Source: Acridotheres tristis (lineage: Eukaryota > Chordata > Aves > Passeriformes > Sturnidae). From it: a stretch of 64,000 nucleotides of DNA. Below the pieces are notes generated by a model. It worked only from the letters and a program-made list of their open reading frames with translations. It had not been told where the DNA came from and did not search any database. A program made the position numbers and the translations under genes. The stretch covers positions 4,353,001-4,417,000 of the forward strand of contig CM072908.1 of assembly GCA_037013685.1 (NCBI GenBank), in the 5' to 3' direction. Below are positions 53,801 through 64,000 of this stretch, in pieces; the stretch's first letter is position 1, and every line of letters starts with the position of its first letter.

Positions 53801-55619
53801 AAAAATCACCCAGGGAAGCTTGAGATGCCTTGTGTATCACATGGGCATTTTTGAGACCTCTAAAGCAGGGTAAGGAGATTCCACAGATTTTACAAGATTT
53901 GAAGGTGGAACAGTGAGTGGGTTTGGTGAGCCAGGGAGGTAAGAGCAGACTGAGCAGGAAGGATGGTGGCAATAGAACTCATCTGGTTCTCATTCTGAAG
54001 CAGAAATTTCAGTGAAAAGCTGTATATACAGAAGCAGTATTTGTAAAGAGTTCTAAGTGTATCGTTGTAGAAATTAATAGTTTGGTAACTTGATTCCCAA
54101 ATAGTGTTAAGTTAATTTTATTCGTATTTAAGATTCTGCCTATGTGGGGCATGTGGAAGGGGACACAACTGTCTGCTGAGCATTTGTATTTTGAGATGTG
54201 TGTTTGTATTTGCACTACTCATCCTGTACCACAGACACCCCCAACAAATTGAGACAGTGCTGGTGAGCTTGCTGCTGGGGATTTTTTGGCACGTCAAAAT
54301 CTGACATGTGTTTTAATATCTATTTATGAATGATATCTTTAATTCCAGAGCCTAATGCTCTACTCACCTGCATGGATTTGTGCCTATTAATAAAACAGTA
54401 ATTTTCTGAGAAGTGAATCTCTACAGAACCTAATGATTTTGCTGGCAAAATAGGTTAATCAACATATCTGAATTTTGGCTCTTAGAATTAAATAGCTGAT
54501 AGCTATTTTAAATATTTGTTTAGAAGTATTTAAAACATTGTGTTTAGATTATAAAAATACAAATTAAGGGAACAATCTGATTCTGTATGTTTCTCCACCC
54601 CTCCCCTCAGCCCCTCCTAAAAATTCCACCTAAAAATACTTTTTCCTCCTTTAATTACCACATTGAACTATATAAATTGTGCGTGTTTTTTCAAATACTG
54701 GACTGAACTAACTTCTGTGTTGAGATTTAAGAAATGTATGAGAGATAATTAATTTACGAAATTTCTTGGGTTTAAATACATTGCAGAATACTTAATGGGA
54801 ATTTTGAACAACTAAATAACTTGAGTTTTTAGCACATCTTTAGCTACTTAAATTATATGGTGTTTATTCTGTCATAAGTATCACCTTTTAATTGTTAATC
54901 AAAATGTGAGTATCTTAGTTGAATATATAACCTTTAGTCAGTTTGGAGGCATCTGGTGGTTATATTTTTAGTAATGATTTGTGATAATGAGATGGAGATG
55001 TTGAAAGTAGTTATGAAAAGTACGATTGAACTGAATTTGCTGCATGGAGAGGAGGAAAATATTCTTGTTTCATGGTTGGAAATAGCTCTGCAGGGAGGGC
55101 AGTGGTGCAGGGTCTGGGTGGTGAGGCTGCACCTGCATGGCCAGAGCCCTACACCCACAAGTGTAGAAATTGCTGTTGTCTTGAGCCTGCACTCTCTTCC
55201 ATCCTCTGTGGGGTCACTGCAGTTTTGAGAGCTGCTATTTGTTGATGGAAACCTCTTCCTCCTGGGATCTGGTGAGTATCTTTAGGGTTCAGGGCAGAGC
55301 AGATGGTCCCCAGTGAGTCCCTGCTGCCTTTTGTGTGACCAACTTGAGCAGCCTTTGCTGGGCAGGGGCTGCAGGGTGCTGGTGGCCTTGGCATGGAAGT
55401 TCTTGTCCTGTTCCTGGGATTTTCTGTGTTTTGTTCTCCCTCCATTGCCTGTGCTTCCTCCTTTGCCATTCCTATGTGCTTATGAACAGAGGAAGAATAA
55501 TTTTCTTTGTAATTTAGCACCTGGGAATCCTATCCCAGATAAACTTTAGCATTTCCAGGAAGTCATAGGTATTTCTCTTTAAAACATCATTAGTTTGTCT
55601 TTGTTTTCTCCTTCTCTAA
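47861..55619. other. Gene-poor sequence upstream of ERRFI1
   Basis: No gene recognised. Contains a pyrimidine tract at 48664-48718, and an 18-bp near-duplicate (TGTGTTTTTAGGGCATTG / TGTGCTTTTAGGGCAGTG) at about 52475-52512. The short ORFs have no family motif. Confidence 0.45.
48664..48718 (+). repeat. Pyrimidine-rich tract
   Basis: About 55 bp of almost uninterrupted T/C (T-rich, then CCCC-containing), a simple-sequence tract. Confidence 0.7.
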
Positions 55620-55910
55620 TTGGCACTTTCCATTCTAATAAACCAACACCCACAAACTCTGCAGCCACATGATCTTTTCAGTTAATACAAATCGTCATTT
55701 CCAGTCCAATAGACTCAGTTAATTGTGCAAACCTGCAACACACCCATAAAGTGGCTATCAGGTTTGTTATGCAACGATGACTCATGAAGGAAATGTGGAG
55801 TGTAATTAAATACAGTGATGCAAAGATAGTAGTATGAAGCCAAAATCAAAGTATAAGTGATAATCATCTGTATTAAATGTTTGTTTCTGCATGTTGTTTT
55901 CAGAAATTAC
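55620..55910. promoter_or_regulatory. Candidate enhancer: C/EBP and AP-1 cluster
   Basis: Within 65 bp are TTGTGCAA (55723-55730, C/EBP-like palindrome), TTATGCAAC (55767-55775, C/EBP-like) and a perfect AP-1 ATGACTCAT (55777-55785), with GTCCAAT nearby at 55705-55711. The C/EBP and AP-1 sites are separated by one base. It lies about 8.9 kb upstream of the ERRFI1 start. Regulatory activity and target are inferred. Confidence 0.35.
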
Positions 55911-56789
55911 TTAAATTATAAGTTATCTGGCTGCTGCACACATGCCTGGCATATGTTTTGACAAGTTAAAAAGTGACCTGCAAACCTGTAAATAAGCTGA
56001 ACTAAGTCTGCTATCAAAATAGTCTTTTGAGGAAGGAAAGGTATGTGGCTCAATTTCAGACTTGTCATGCAGGCACTTTCTAATTCTGGTGTGATCTCCC
56101 AAGTTTGGTCTTGTGGGAAGCAATTGTTTCAAAGTAAAGCCTCCATGAATTTTTTGCTATTAAATGATTTCTAGTAATACAGGCCTATTCTCCAAGTTAC
56201 TTTATTATTTCCACTCTCTAGCAGGGAAAGATGCTGTCTGTGTATCAATGGAGAATTTTGGGCATTATGCAGAGGACAGATTTTTTGCTGATGGGTTGAT
56301 TTCTCTTAAATACTCTTTTTATAACTTTGAAATAAGCTTCACATATAGAAACGCTCACATGAGGGAGGATGGCTGCACAGTACTCTGCAATTATGTTATT
56401 TTTAGCTTTTCCCAAGCTGATTGCTGTATAAGAGAGCACTTTCTTGTCTAACACACACAACTAACACTGGTGCTAACCTCTGGCACATTCATGGTAAGTA
56501 CGTTAAGAATTGTTTTTCTTGTCTGTCAGATGGTATTGTGTTCCAGTGCAGCAGCTGACAGCAGTTCAGCAGCATTGTCTCTTGGAGGCAGCTGGCTGAC
56601 TCCCAAAAGACAGCCCACATTGCAATGGAAAAAAAAGATAATCCAGAAATATGGGTAATGAAAGTAACATCCATTCAGGATCTTGTGCTTGTGTGAATAC
56701 CAGAAGAGTGCACTAATTGAAGTTCTGAATTTCAGTCTTCTGCTTGTCCTTGGATCCAATAAAAGCTAAGAGATTTGTGTGGGGGAATA
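55911..56789. other. Unassigned sequence
   Basis: No gene or repeat recognised; overlapping short ORFs only. Confidence 0.4.
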
Positions 56790-57060
56790 AATGTAACATG
56801 AGAAATGCCCTAATTGGTCGGACCCACAGTCCATCCAGGCCAGTAATTGAACTCCTGTGGGAGCAATAGCAAAGGCTACTTTGAGGAAAGTTTACATGCC
56901 TGGATGCTTTTGTGGTCCAGTCCTCCTGCATTCTCCCAGGGGCCACGACTATCCCTGCCTGCTCCTGTATTTGCTGGTTACACATCAGTTTTTCCATGCC
57001 TTTGGTCCCGTTTTGAACCTGCTGAATGCAGCCGCCTCCACAGCTGCTGCTGGTAGCAGG
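56790..57060 (+). mobile_element. Ancient amniote interspersed repeat (LINE/SINE-like fragment)
   Basis: The phrases ATTGGTCGGACCCACAGTCC, ATCCAGGCCAGTAATTGAAC and TTTTGAACCTGCTGAATGCA resemble a dispersed repeat common in turtle, crocodile and bird genomes (a CGG/GGTCAGACC...GGTCCATC...CCCAGTA text). The exact family is not certain from memory. Confidence 0.45.
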
Positions 57061-58619
57061 ATCTGTGAGTTTCTTGCTCATAGTGTAAAAAAGTGTTTTA
57101 TCTGCTCTAACCCAGTTTGCTGCTAGTTTCTGCAGAAGCCCCTGCTCCTACAGTTATAGGCTTTGGCAAATTACACATGGTGAGAGCTGCTTGTTTATTC
57201 AGCTTGTGTTTATTGCCTTTGTGAGTTTTGTTAATCTGAGTTTTAATCCCTCCAATCTTCTGTGCTCTTTGTGTGCTCCTGATGGAAATCTCAGCCCCGT
57301 TGGTCTCCCCTTATGAACTCCTGTTCCTTTCATCATTGTAGTTACCTTTCTCTCTGCATTGTCCTTGTGCAGAGATCAGAGCCACTGTGTCCTGCTACTT
57401 TTTGTTGTCTGTTTTTGGCAGTTGCCCCAGTTTGAGCCACTGGTTGTGGAGTGCTGTTGGGCTGACTCACTGAACTGCCAGTTCTTGGCTCAGCATTGCA
57501 TAGGCCTGGCTCACACTGCTTTTCCATAGATTAGTTTGTGTTACCTGCACTGAAGCTCTTCTACTTCCTAGAACAATCATAGGGCATAGGAGTTACTTTC
57601 TCTGCACTGTAGAGTAGTCCACGTAATCAATGTATTGACTTTAAAATATCACATTTTTCAAGTTAATGTGCATTGATGGTTTTGATGTATTTACAAAATT
57701 TTGCTCCCACAGAAATTTCTCTGAGAAATGGCAATGGCCATTGCTTGTTTGTGATCACTGTGTTATTGGTTGGAAGGAAAGAAAATTAATTTGTTTCCTT
57801 TTTTAGTTCAACTCCTCGAAGTGTAAAAGCGTATGCTTGTGTTAGTGTGAACAGCCACCTAATGACTCTAAGTGCAGTGGGTTAGGAGACTGTTCCTTCT
57901 GCTGGACTGGGCCAGCAGCCCCACTGCAGTGCTAAGGCAGGAACACAAGCAGCAGATTTCAGCAGTAAGCAAGTCTGATGTTTTCAGGCTTTTTAGTTTT
58001 CTTTCTGGGCATTTTTCCAGGAGTTAGTGGAGGGTATGCTTTATGATTTAAGGCATGGAGGTTCTTGATTCAGTTTGTAGAATGATTGGTTATGGGCTAT
58101 TTAAAAATAAACACAGTCTGAGGAACATGTGGCTCTAAGCAGTGTGTGTTTCAGTGGAGTCACCAGGAAAGGTGCCACTTTGGGGCAGGATGAGCTCATG
58201 GTGGCTGAGGGGCTGGTCCAGCATGTCTTTGTGTCCAAGAAAGGAGGATGAGGAAGAGGACTTGGAGCAGGAAGCCAACCACCAGCTTATCATCTGTGAC
58301 AGGTCACTAGAGCCAGCTGCTGAATCCCTACCAGATAATGGACAGAAATTGAAGGTTCCTCTGCCCCATTTCTAACATATTTTGCTTTCATTTTTACTAG
58401 TGGCTTTTGTTGGAAGCAGAATGAAGGGATGGAGCTGAGTAATGTATTACATGTTATATAAAACAAAAAAATTTACAGTGGAATATTAGAACACATTGCC
58501 AGGGAAAGATAAACAGGTAACCCCACTGTAGTATGCTCAAGAAGAAAAGTACTGGTAATTGTCCCAGGGATAGTACCTTTCTTACCTGTGTTTTTGATAA
58601 GTAATTGCTGTGTCATACC
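57061..58619. other. Unassigned sequence
   Basis: No gene or repeat recognised with confidence. Confidence 0.4.
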
Positions 58620-58990
58620 TGAGTGTATGGGGGTTGGTCCTGGCTGGATGCCAGGCACCCACCAAAGCCTCTTTACCACTGCCCTCCACACCTGGACAGG
58701 GGAGAGAAAATAAAACGAAGGATTCATGAGTTGAGATAAGGAGACATCACTCACCAAGAACTGTCCCAGGCAAAACAGGCATGAATTAGAGGTATTAATT
58801 GAATTTATTACTAACAATATCAAAAGCAGGATCATGAGAAGTAAAAGAAAACCTTAAAAACACCTTCCTCCCGCTCCTCCCTCTCTTTTAGCTCTACCAC
58901 CACCCCAGTGGTGAAAGGAGACAAGGAATGGGGCTATGGTCAGTTCATTTTTTTTTCCCTCTGCTTAGAGAAAGGGAGTCCTTCCTTCGC
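58620..58990. mobile_element. Endogenous retrovirus (ERV) fragment
   Basis: The text GGATGCCAGGCACCCACCAA, GAGAGAAAATAAAACGAAGG, GAGTTGAGATAAGGAGA, then TATCAAAAGCAGGATCATGA and GAAGTAAAAGAAAACC is a recurrent avian ERV-type sequence I have seen in many bird genomes, particularly passerines. No coding potential remains. The class and orientation are not determined, and the limits are approximate. Confidence 0.55.
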
Positions 58991-59929
58991 TACAAAATGG
59001 AGATGCCCAAGAATATTCTATGCCTTAAAAGTTATATAAAATAAGATACCAACAAGGTTGTTTGGCAAGCAGGTGAACAGGAAGAAGTGTCACGAGTGTC
59101 ATTATTTCTTGGTGTCAGAGTGAAAGGGTTGATTTGATAATTTGTCCTGATAGCTGAGTAACCCTGAGTCACCTGAAGTAAGACTTGACTGCTCAAGTCA
59201 GATTTAAGGTAGCTGGGATATCCCAGTCTGTAATCTTTTTTGTTTTTGTTGAAATCCTTTTTCCCTTGGGTGGGGAAGCAATCTGTCAGGATTTTCCTCA
59301 TGCTACTACTCACCTGGAATTCCTTCAGGGATGGTTTACACAGCTGGACCACATCTGCCACCTGCCTGAAGTTCTGTAGATGTTAGCACATGGCACAGTA
59401 TTGTCTCACAGTAGAAGCTGTGGCTTCATCTGCACTGCTGTGTCTGGTAGTCTCCAGGGCAGGAGCTGAAGGCAAGGTAGTTGCTATTCATCATATCTGC
59501 TTATGAGAGAATTTTTGTGCCACCATGGGGAATGCTTTGGAATGAGGAAGGAGAGACTCTGGTAGATGCAGTTACTTGCAGAGCAGAAAAGTTCTGGTCA
59601 TCCTTCATCTTGCACTGAGGAATTCAAGCAGAAAAGGTGGCATGAGATTTTTCTTTGCTTACACTTGCAGGCATTCTTATTGCTGAGATTTAATGAGGAA
59701 ACAGATGAGAGGGCAAGAGCAAGAAATCCCAGGACCATTTCTAAGCAAAAAGCAGGAAAGTGTGGGAGATGGTGTGGTGAAAGTGAGAAGTCAAGGGTGA
59801 GCAAAGGAAATGAGGGGGCAAGTAGGAGTGAGATGAAAACAGGGATCTGAGTATGTTGCTATGATAGTTAGGAAACTAAGGGAGGAAATTGTCAGAAGAA
59901 GAATTTCTGTGGTTGAAGAAGCACATTTC

Positions 59930-60100
59930 TGTGGGTATGTGCAAGGGGGGAATTTTCTCAGGGTGAAGCAGTAGCTCAGAGGGGTTGTGCAGTCTCTGCC
60001 CATGGAGGGTTTCAGGATCAGACTGAATCAAGCCCTGAGCAACTTGGTCTGACCTAATGGCTGGTGATCCTGCCTGGAGAAGGATGTTGGAACAGAGACA
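59930..60100 (+). mobile_element. CR1-like LINE 3' fragment
   Basis: TCAAGCCCTGAGCAACTTGG followed by TCTGACCTAATGG and GATCCTGCCTGGAGAAGGAT, ending in GTTGGAAC, resembles a diverged CR1 3' region (CR1 CTGAGCAACCTGGTCTAG text). No typical octamer end is visible, so the copy is old or truncated. Confidence 0.55.
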
Positions 60101-63100
60101 TCCCAAGGTCTCTCACACTGTAAATTGTCATACAATCCGGTGTGTACTAAGCACAGGAAAAGAGAAAGCTTTAGGAGCACCTTTGTCCACCTTGGTCAAA
60201 TTCTGTTTTTCCAGATTTACCCAGAATACGTGTGCATTGTTTGCTTTCGTGATATTTAAAACCAACATAACGTTTAACTTCAGAAAAGTTGCCTTCTAAA
60301 AATGCTAGCATGAGGAATTATATGTATTACTGTAAGAGGTTTTTTATGGCAGATGAAGCCTTCTTAAAATTTCTTCCTGAAAATGGGGAGAAAATGTTTT
60401 CCCCAATAAGGAGCTAAGAACAGAAACTCCCCAAGAGCTGCTGTGTTTAAAGACAATGAGTTTCACAACAATGACGACCCAGCTGCTGATATGTCCCAGA
60501 AATTTATTTGAATATTTAGTTTAGCTTATTTTTTGGTTTTTTTTCCAGTCAGTTAGCTGTAGCATGGCTGAAGAAATGTTTATAAACACCTTGCAATGAA
60601 GTTGCAGGACACTCCGAAAATAAGTCTGTTCAAAGAACCTGGATCCTGTTAGTGCCTAGTCCTACAGTCTCCTATTTGGACAAACAGTAAGAAAGGGACA
60701 TTGTTCCCTTGGCTGTTCTTTGAGGCTGAGTCAGGAAGGGTGGAACAGAGCGAGCAGCTGGCCAAAGGTGAGGGTGCTGCTGAGCCCCTCCCCAGCACAG
60801 GCTGGAGGCTCTTGGCACAGCAGCCTCTGGCCTGGGGCCTCTGGGGAGACTGAGCCCTGCAAGACACAGCCTCTGACTCAGAGCTTGGAAGGAGCTGCAC
60901 TGAGGTAGTGGCTGCAGAGCAGTGCATTAGGCATGCTCAAATGGAAAGTGAAATAAAAAGCTCTATATAAAGCGATCTTTGTTGCTAAGATGTCAAAATA
61001 GCTGAAATACAATCTGGCAATTTGGGAGGGAAAAGGTTAAGCCAAGGTATTGCATGTAGTGTCACAGTTACAGCCTCACCTGGGCCTCTGGCCAACAAAG
61101 CCAGTATTTCAGGTTGGATAGGATTCAGAAGAGGCTACTCCTCTTAAGTATGTTAGATCTGGCTGCTGTCTCTGAAGAAACTAGACTACAAAACAGAAAT
61201 GAGCGAAAAGCTGAGCCAAAGTGTCACTTTCAGTGCTGCTTTTCTATGGAAACTGGAAAATGTAGTTGTACTTCACCTGTGTTTAATTGAATGAGAAAGA
61301 TACCTTATGGATTCTTCAGCTTGGCTTGAAGGGTTCCAGGGCACTGCCAGCCTTCTGAGGACCCTCACTAACTCCGAGGAGCTGTACCAGAGGGGACAGT
61401 CCACAAGTGCTTGGTGTTGGTAGGAGTGATATGCAGTGTGCCCATAATCCTTTCCAAAGGATTACTCCAGGCTCAGAAAGACCCACCTGTGACTGGCAAT
61501 TCTTACTTTTATTTGGCTAGGCTCTTGCAGTACTGTGTATTGAAAGCACCATTTTAACTAGCCAGCAGAATTCTTGGAGAAATTTCCTTCAGAGCAGCTA
61601 AGCCCTTGTGGATAGGAGGGCAGCTTGCTGAGCCATATTTCCCACTTGTGTCCTGCCTGCCATTGGGAGAGGCTGTTCTCTAAACTCCACAGGAGACAAT
61701 TTCTTAAGGATTGAAATCTCCATTTTTAGTTGAGCCAATCTCACTAGCAGTCCCCTCCTGTGGTCACCTTTTTATTCTTGCTGAAGGATTAATTTTTCCT
61801 AGTCATAGAACTACTAGCTTAGATATTGGCCAAGGTTATGAAATGGGAGCTGGACCTTTAAGAGGCTCTGGTGCAAGCAGTAGTGGTGATTTTTTTCATG
61901 TCAGAGAGAGGCATTGGAGCCAGGGGGATCACTGAGAGTACAGTGGGTGTTGGCATTTTTGGCTGAAAGTGATGGGGAGTTGCACAAAGGAAATTTGATA
62001 ACCAGGTTAGCTCTCTCTCTCTAAGGAAAGCTCTTACCTGTAGGGCTTTTTTTTTTCCATCGATCCTTCTTTAAGAACACTGGTGTTGGGACCGACCTCC
62101 CTTAGGCAAGACACAGAATTAGATGGATCCTTTTTTTTTGGTGCAGAATATCTACTCCTATACTGCTACTAGTAATGGAGAGACTCCCTCTTTCTGTTCT
62201 TAGGCAATTACTGCCATTATTCATTGTTAGGAAGTTAGAGCAGTTATTTGCATTGGGCTCAGCAAAAAGCTTCTGGAGTTGTCACAGCAGGCAGTTCAAG
62301 TTTACTTTGCAGCTTTCTCTTGCTGTGCTGAATGTGTTAACTTCAGGAATGTCCTCACCTCGTGGCCTCTTTTTTTAGTTTTGTCTTCTGTAGAGCCAAC
62401 AAGGCGATTTCCATCACTTCAGCCTCTGCTTGCCAGATGTTTCCTATCGTACCAAAATACGTGCAGTGCTTGCCATGTGCAAACTTTCATATGAGTGTGT
62501 TAATCAGAGGAAAGGAAAAAACCCTCTGTGGCTGATTCCTCTGCTCGGAATGCTGAGTGGGAAAGCTGGAATGCTTACTGAGCCACTGGTGGTTCTGGCA
62601 GCAAACCATCTCTGCTGCTTGCTGAGCAAAGAGACCAAGGGAATGGAGAAGTTCTGTAAGGAACAGTCAGCGTGGGTTAATGAACATCTGTTTTGTTAAA
62701 AGTTGGCATGGCAAGGTGTACTTCTAATATTTGCCTTCTCCAATGCTTTCTAAAATGAGGTCATGCCCATAAAGGACCAGCACTGCAAAGATCCTGAGCT
62801 GATTTTTATGAAGCTGAAACACAATCAGGATATCTGAATGTTTAAGGATAAGGAAATGGAAGTCCCCAAAGCTGCTGTTGAGGAAGAGAAATAGATTCAC
62901 ACTAACACAAGACAAAATTGGAGATGCTCAGTGATGGAGAGCCTGGATTTGTCCTGTGAGCAGAATGATACAAATGGCCCAGTGTGTATGGATCAGAGGA
63001 GAATTCATTGCTCAGCTGTTTGCCTTTCTCCCTTGTTAGTCTGCTCCCACAGCCCTGTTGCAAACACCGGATATTGGGGCCGTGCAGGAGCTGGAGCTTC

Positions 63101-64000
63101 ACTTGTGATTCAGAGGATGTTGGGAACCACAGATGTGTCAGCCAAGATGTCATTGCCTGCTTACAAAGAGCACATGCAGTTAGTGAGGGTGCTTTATTCA
63201 GCAGTGTAAGAAACTGACATTTTTACTCATTATAATATTTTTTTTTCATGTAAGCTTATTGACCACTCTGATGTAACTGTATAAATTGTAGAAGCTAGAG
63301 AAGTCTGCTGTCCAAATACACACAAATTCCCAGCTACATAGATGACACCAGGTTCTTTTTCTTAATTGAACATGCTAATTCCTTTTAATTCCACCTCAGA
63401 TTTAAGAAATCTGGGCCTGTGTTGTTGACAAAGTAACACTCTGGGCTTATTGGAGCTGGTGAGTAAAAGCACAGCTTGCCCTGCTTCCTGGTCTTGTCAG
63501 CTTCCAAGTATTTAGCTTTAAAATAAGTAAATGCTTTTTTATGTTAGAATTCAACAAATACTAAGATGTATTCTGCCAGGTATATGAAAGCTGTTAGCAA
63601 TTTTGAGTTGAATTTTTAGTAATTAGAAGTTTAAAATCTCTTGATTTTTTGTATGGAGAAAAAGAGTGTTCTGGGAAGTTCTTTCTGCTTTTTTTTTAAG
63701 AGCTTCTTGCACAGGATTACCTCACATAAACTTGCCTCTTGGGACTGTTGTGGGATTGCTGCAGTTTCAGTCTCTTTTTTAGTCTTGATGATCCATGCAG
63801 ACTTATACAGCATCAGAAAACCAGGAAGGATGTCAAACCCTTGCTTTTATATTTTGTGTAGAGAGATAAAGTTTTATGAAATAGTAATTTCAGTAGCTAT
63901 AAATCTTTATGCCTGTCCATTGAGATCTACTGTCTGTAGTGACTGAGACAAAAAACAGCTTGAAGAGTGCTGCATTAGCAAGAGGAAAATATCTATTCTA
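60101..64000. other. Gene-poor sequence at the right end
   Basis: No gene, RNA or confident repeat. A run of about 10 T lies at about 63236-63246. The ORFs are short. Confidence 0.45.

Noticed and set aside
55149..55520. Minus ORF of 123 codons
   Set aside because: No domain or splice context, and competing ORFs lie on the opposite strand; not supported as a gene.

Overview
The window is nuclear DNA from a bird. The evidence is three multi-exon vertebrate genes in the order and orientation of human 1p36 (TNFRSF9 minus, PARK7 plus, ERRFI1 minus), several chicken-repeat-1 (CR1) LINE 3' ends in both orientations, and an LTR-retrovirus-like fragment of a kind I associate with bird genomes, passerines especially. 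In chicken I would expect this block on chromosome 21, but that placement is from memory and the species cannot be fixed from the sequence.

Layout: (1) 1-12558, mostly non-coding sequence downstream of TNFRSF9. It holds a G/T-rich minisatellite with G-quadruplex potential (1785-2502), a CR1 copy (about 7945-8545) and one puzzling long minus-strand ORF (526-1113) that looks like a possible terminal exon. (2) 12559-15902, TNFRSF9 (4-1BB/CD137) in seven coding exons giving 271 residues, with a canonical NF-kappaB site just upstream. (3) 15430-17560, a CpG island shared by the divergent TNFRSF9 and PARK7 promoters, with a short tandem repeat carrying three CCAAT boxes and two candidate PARK7 first exons. 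(4) 19304-25025, PARK7 (DJ-1), six coding exons and 189 residues with all catalytic residues intact. Its last intron ends in a 12-copy, 38-bp minisatellite whose unit is itself a 3' splice site. (5) 25030-36920, intergenic, with two CR1 fragments, a strong AT-rich palindrome and one enhancer-like stretch. (6) 36925 to about 46915, ERRFI1 (MIG6/RALT), three coding exons and 464 residues, a CTCF-like motif in its third intron and a CpG-island promoter. (7) 47000-64000, gene-poor upstream sequence with an ERV fragment, an old interspersed repeat, a CR1-like tail and a C/EBP plus AP-1 cluster that could be an ERRFI1 enhancer.

The three genes are not a pathway. They are neighbours by conserved synteny: a T-cell co-stimulatory receptor, an oxidative-stress protein and a feedback inhibitor of EGF-receptor kinases. 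All exon boundaries were read by hand from splice signals and reading phase, and each reconstructed CDS is open from start to stop. UTR limits are estimates.

The most unusual observation is the PARK7 splice-site minisatellite at 24129-24583. Each unit contains a branch-point-like CTGAC, a pyrimidine/GU-rich tract and, in 10 of 12 copies, a CAAG|CACAC acceptor matching the start of the real exon.
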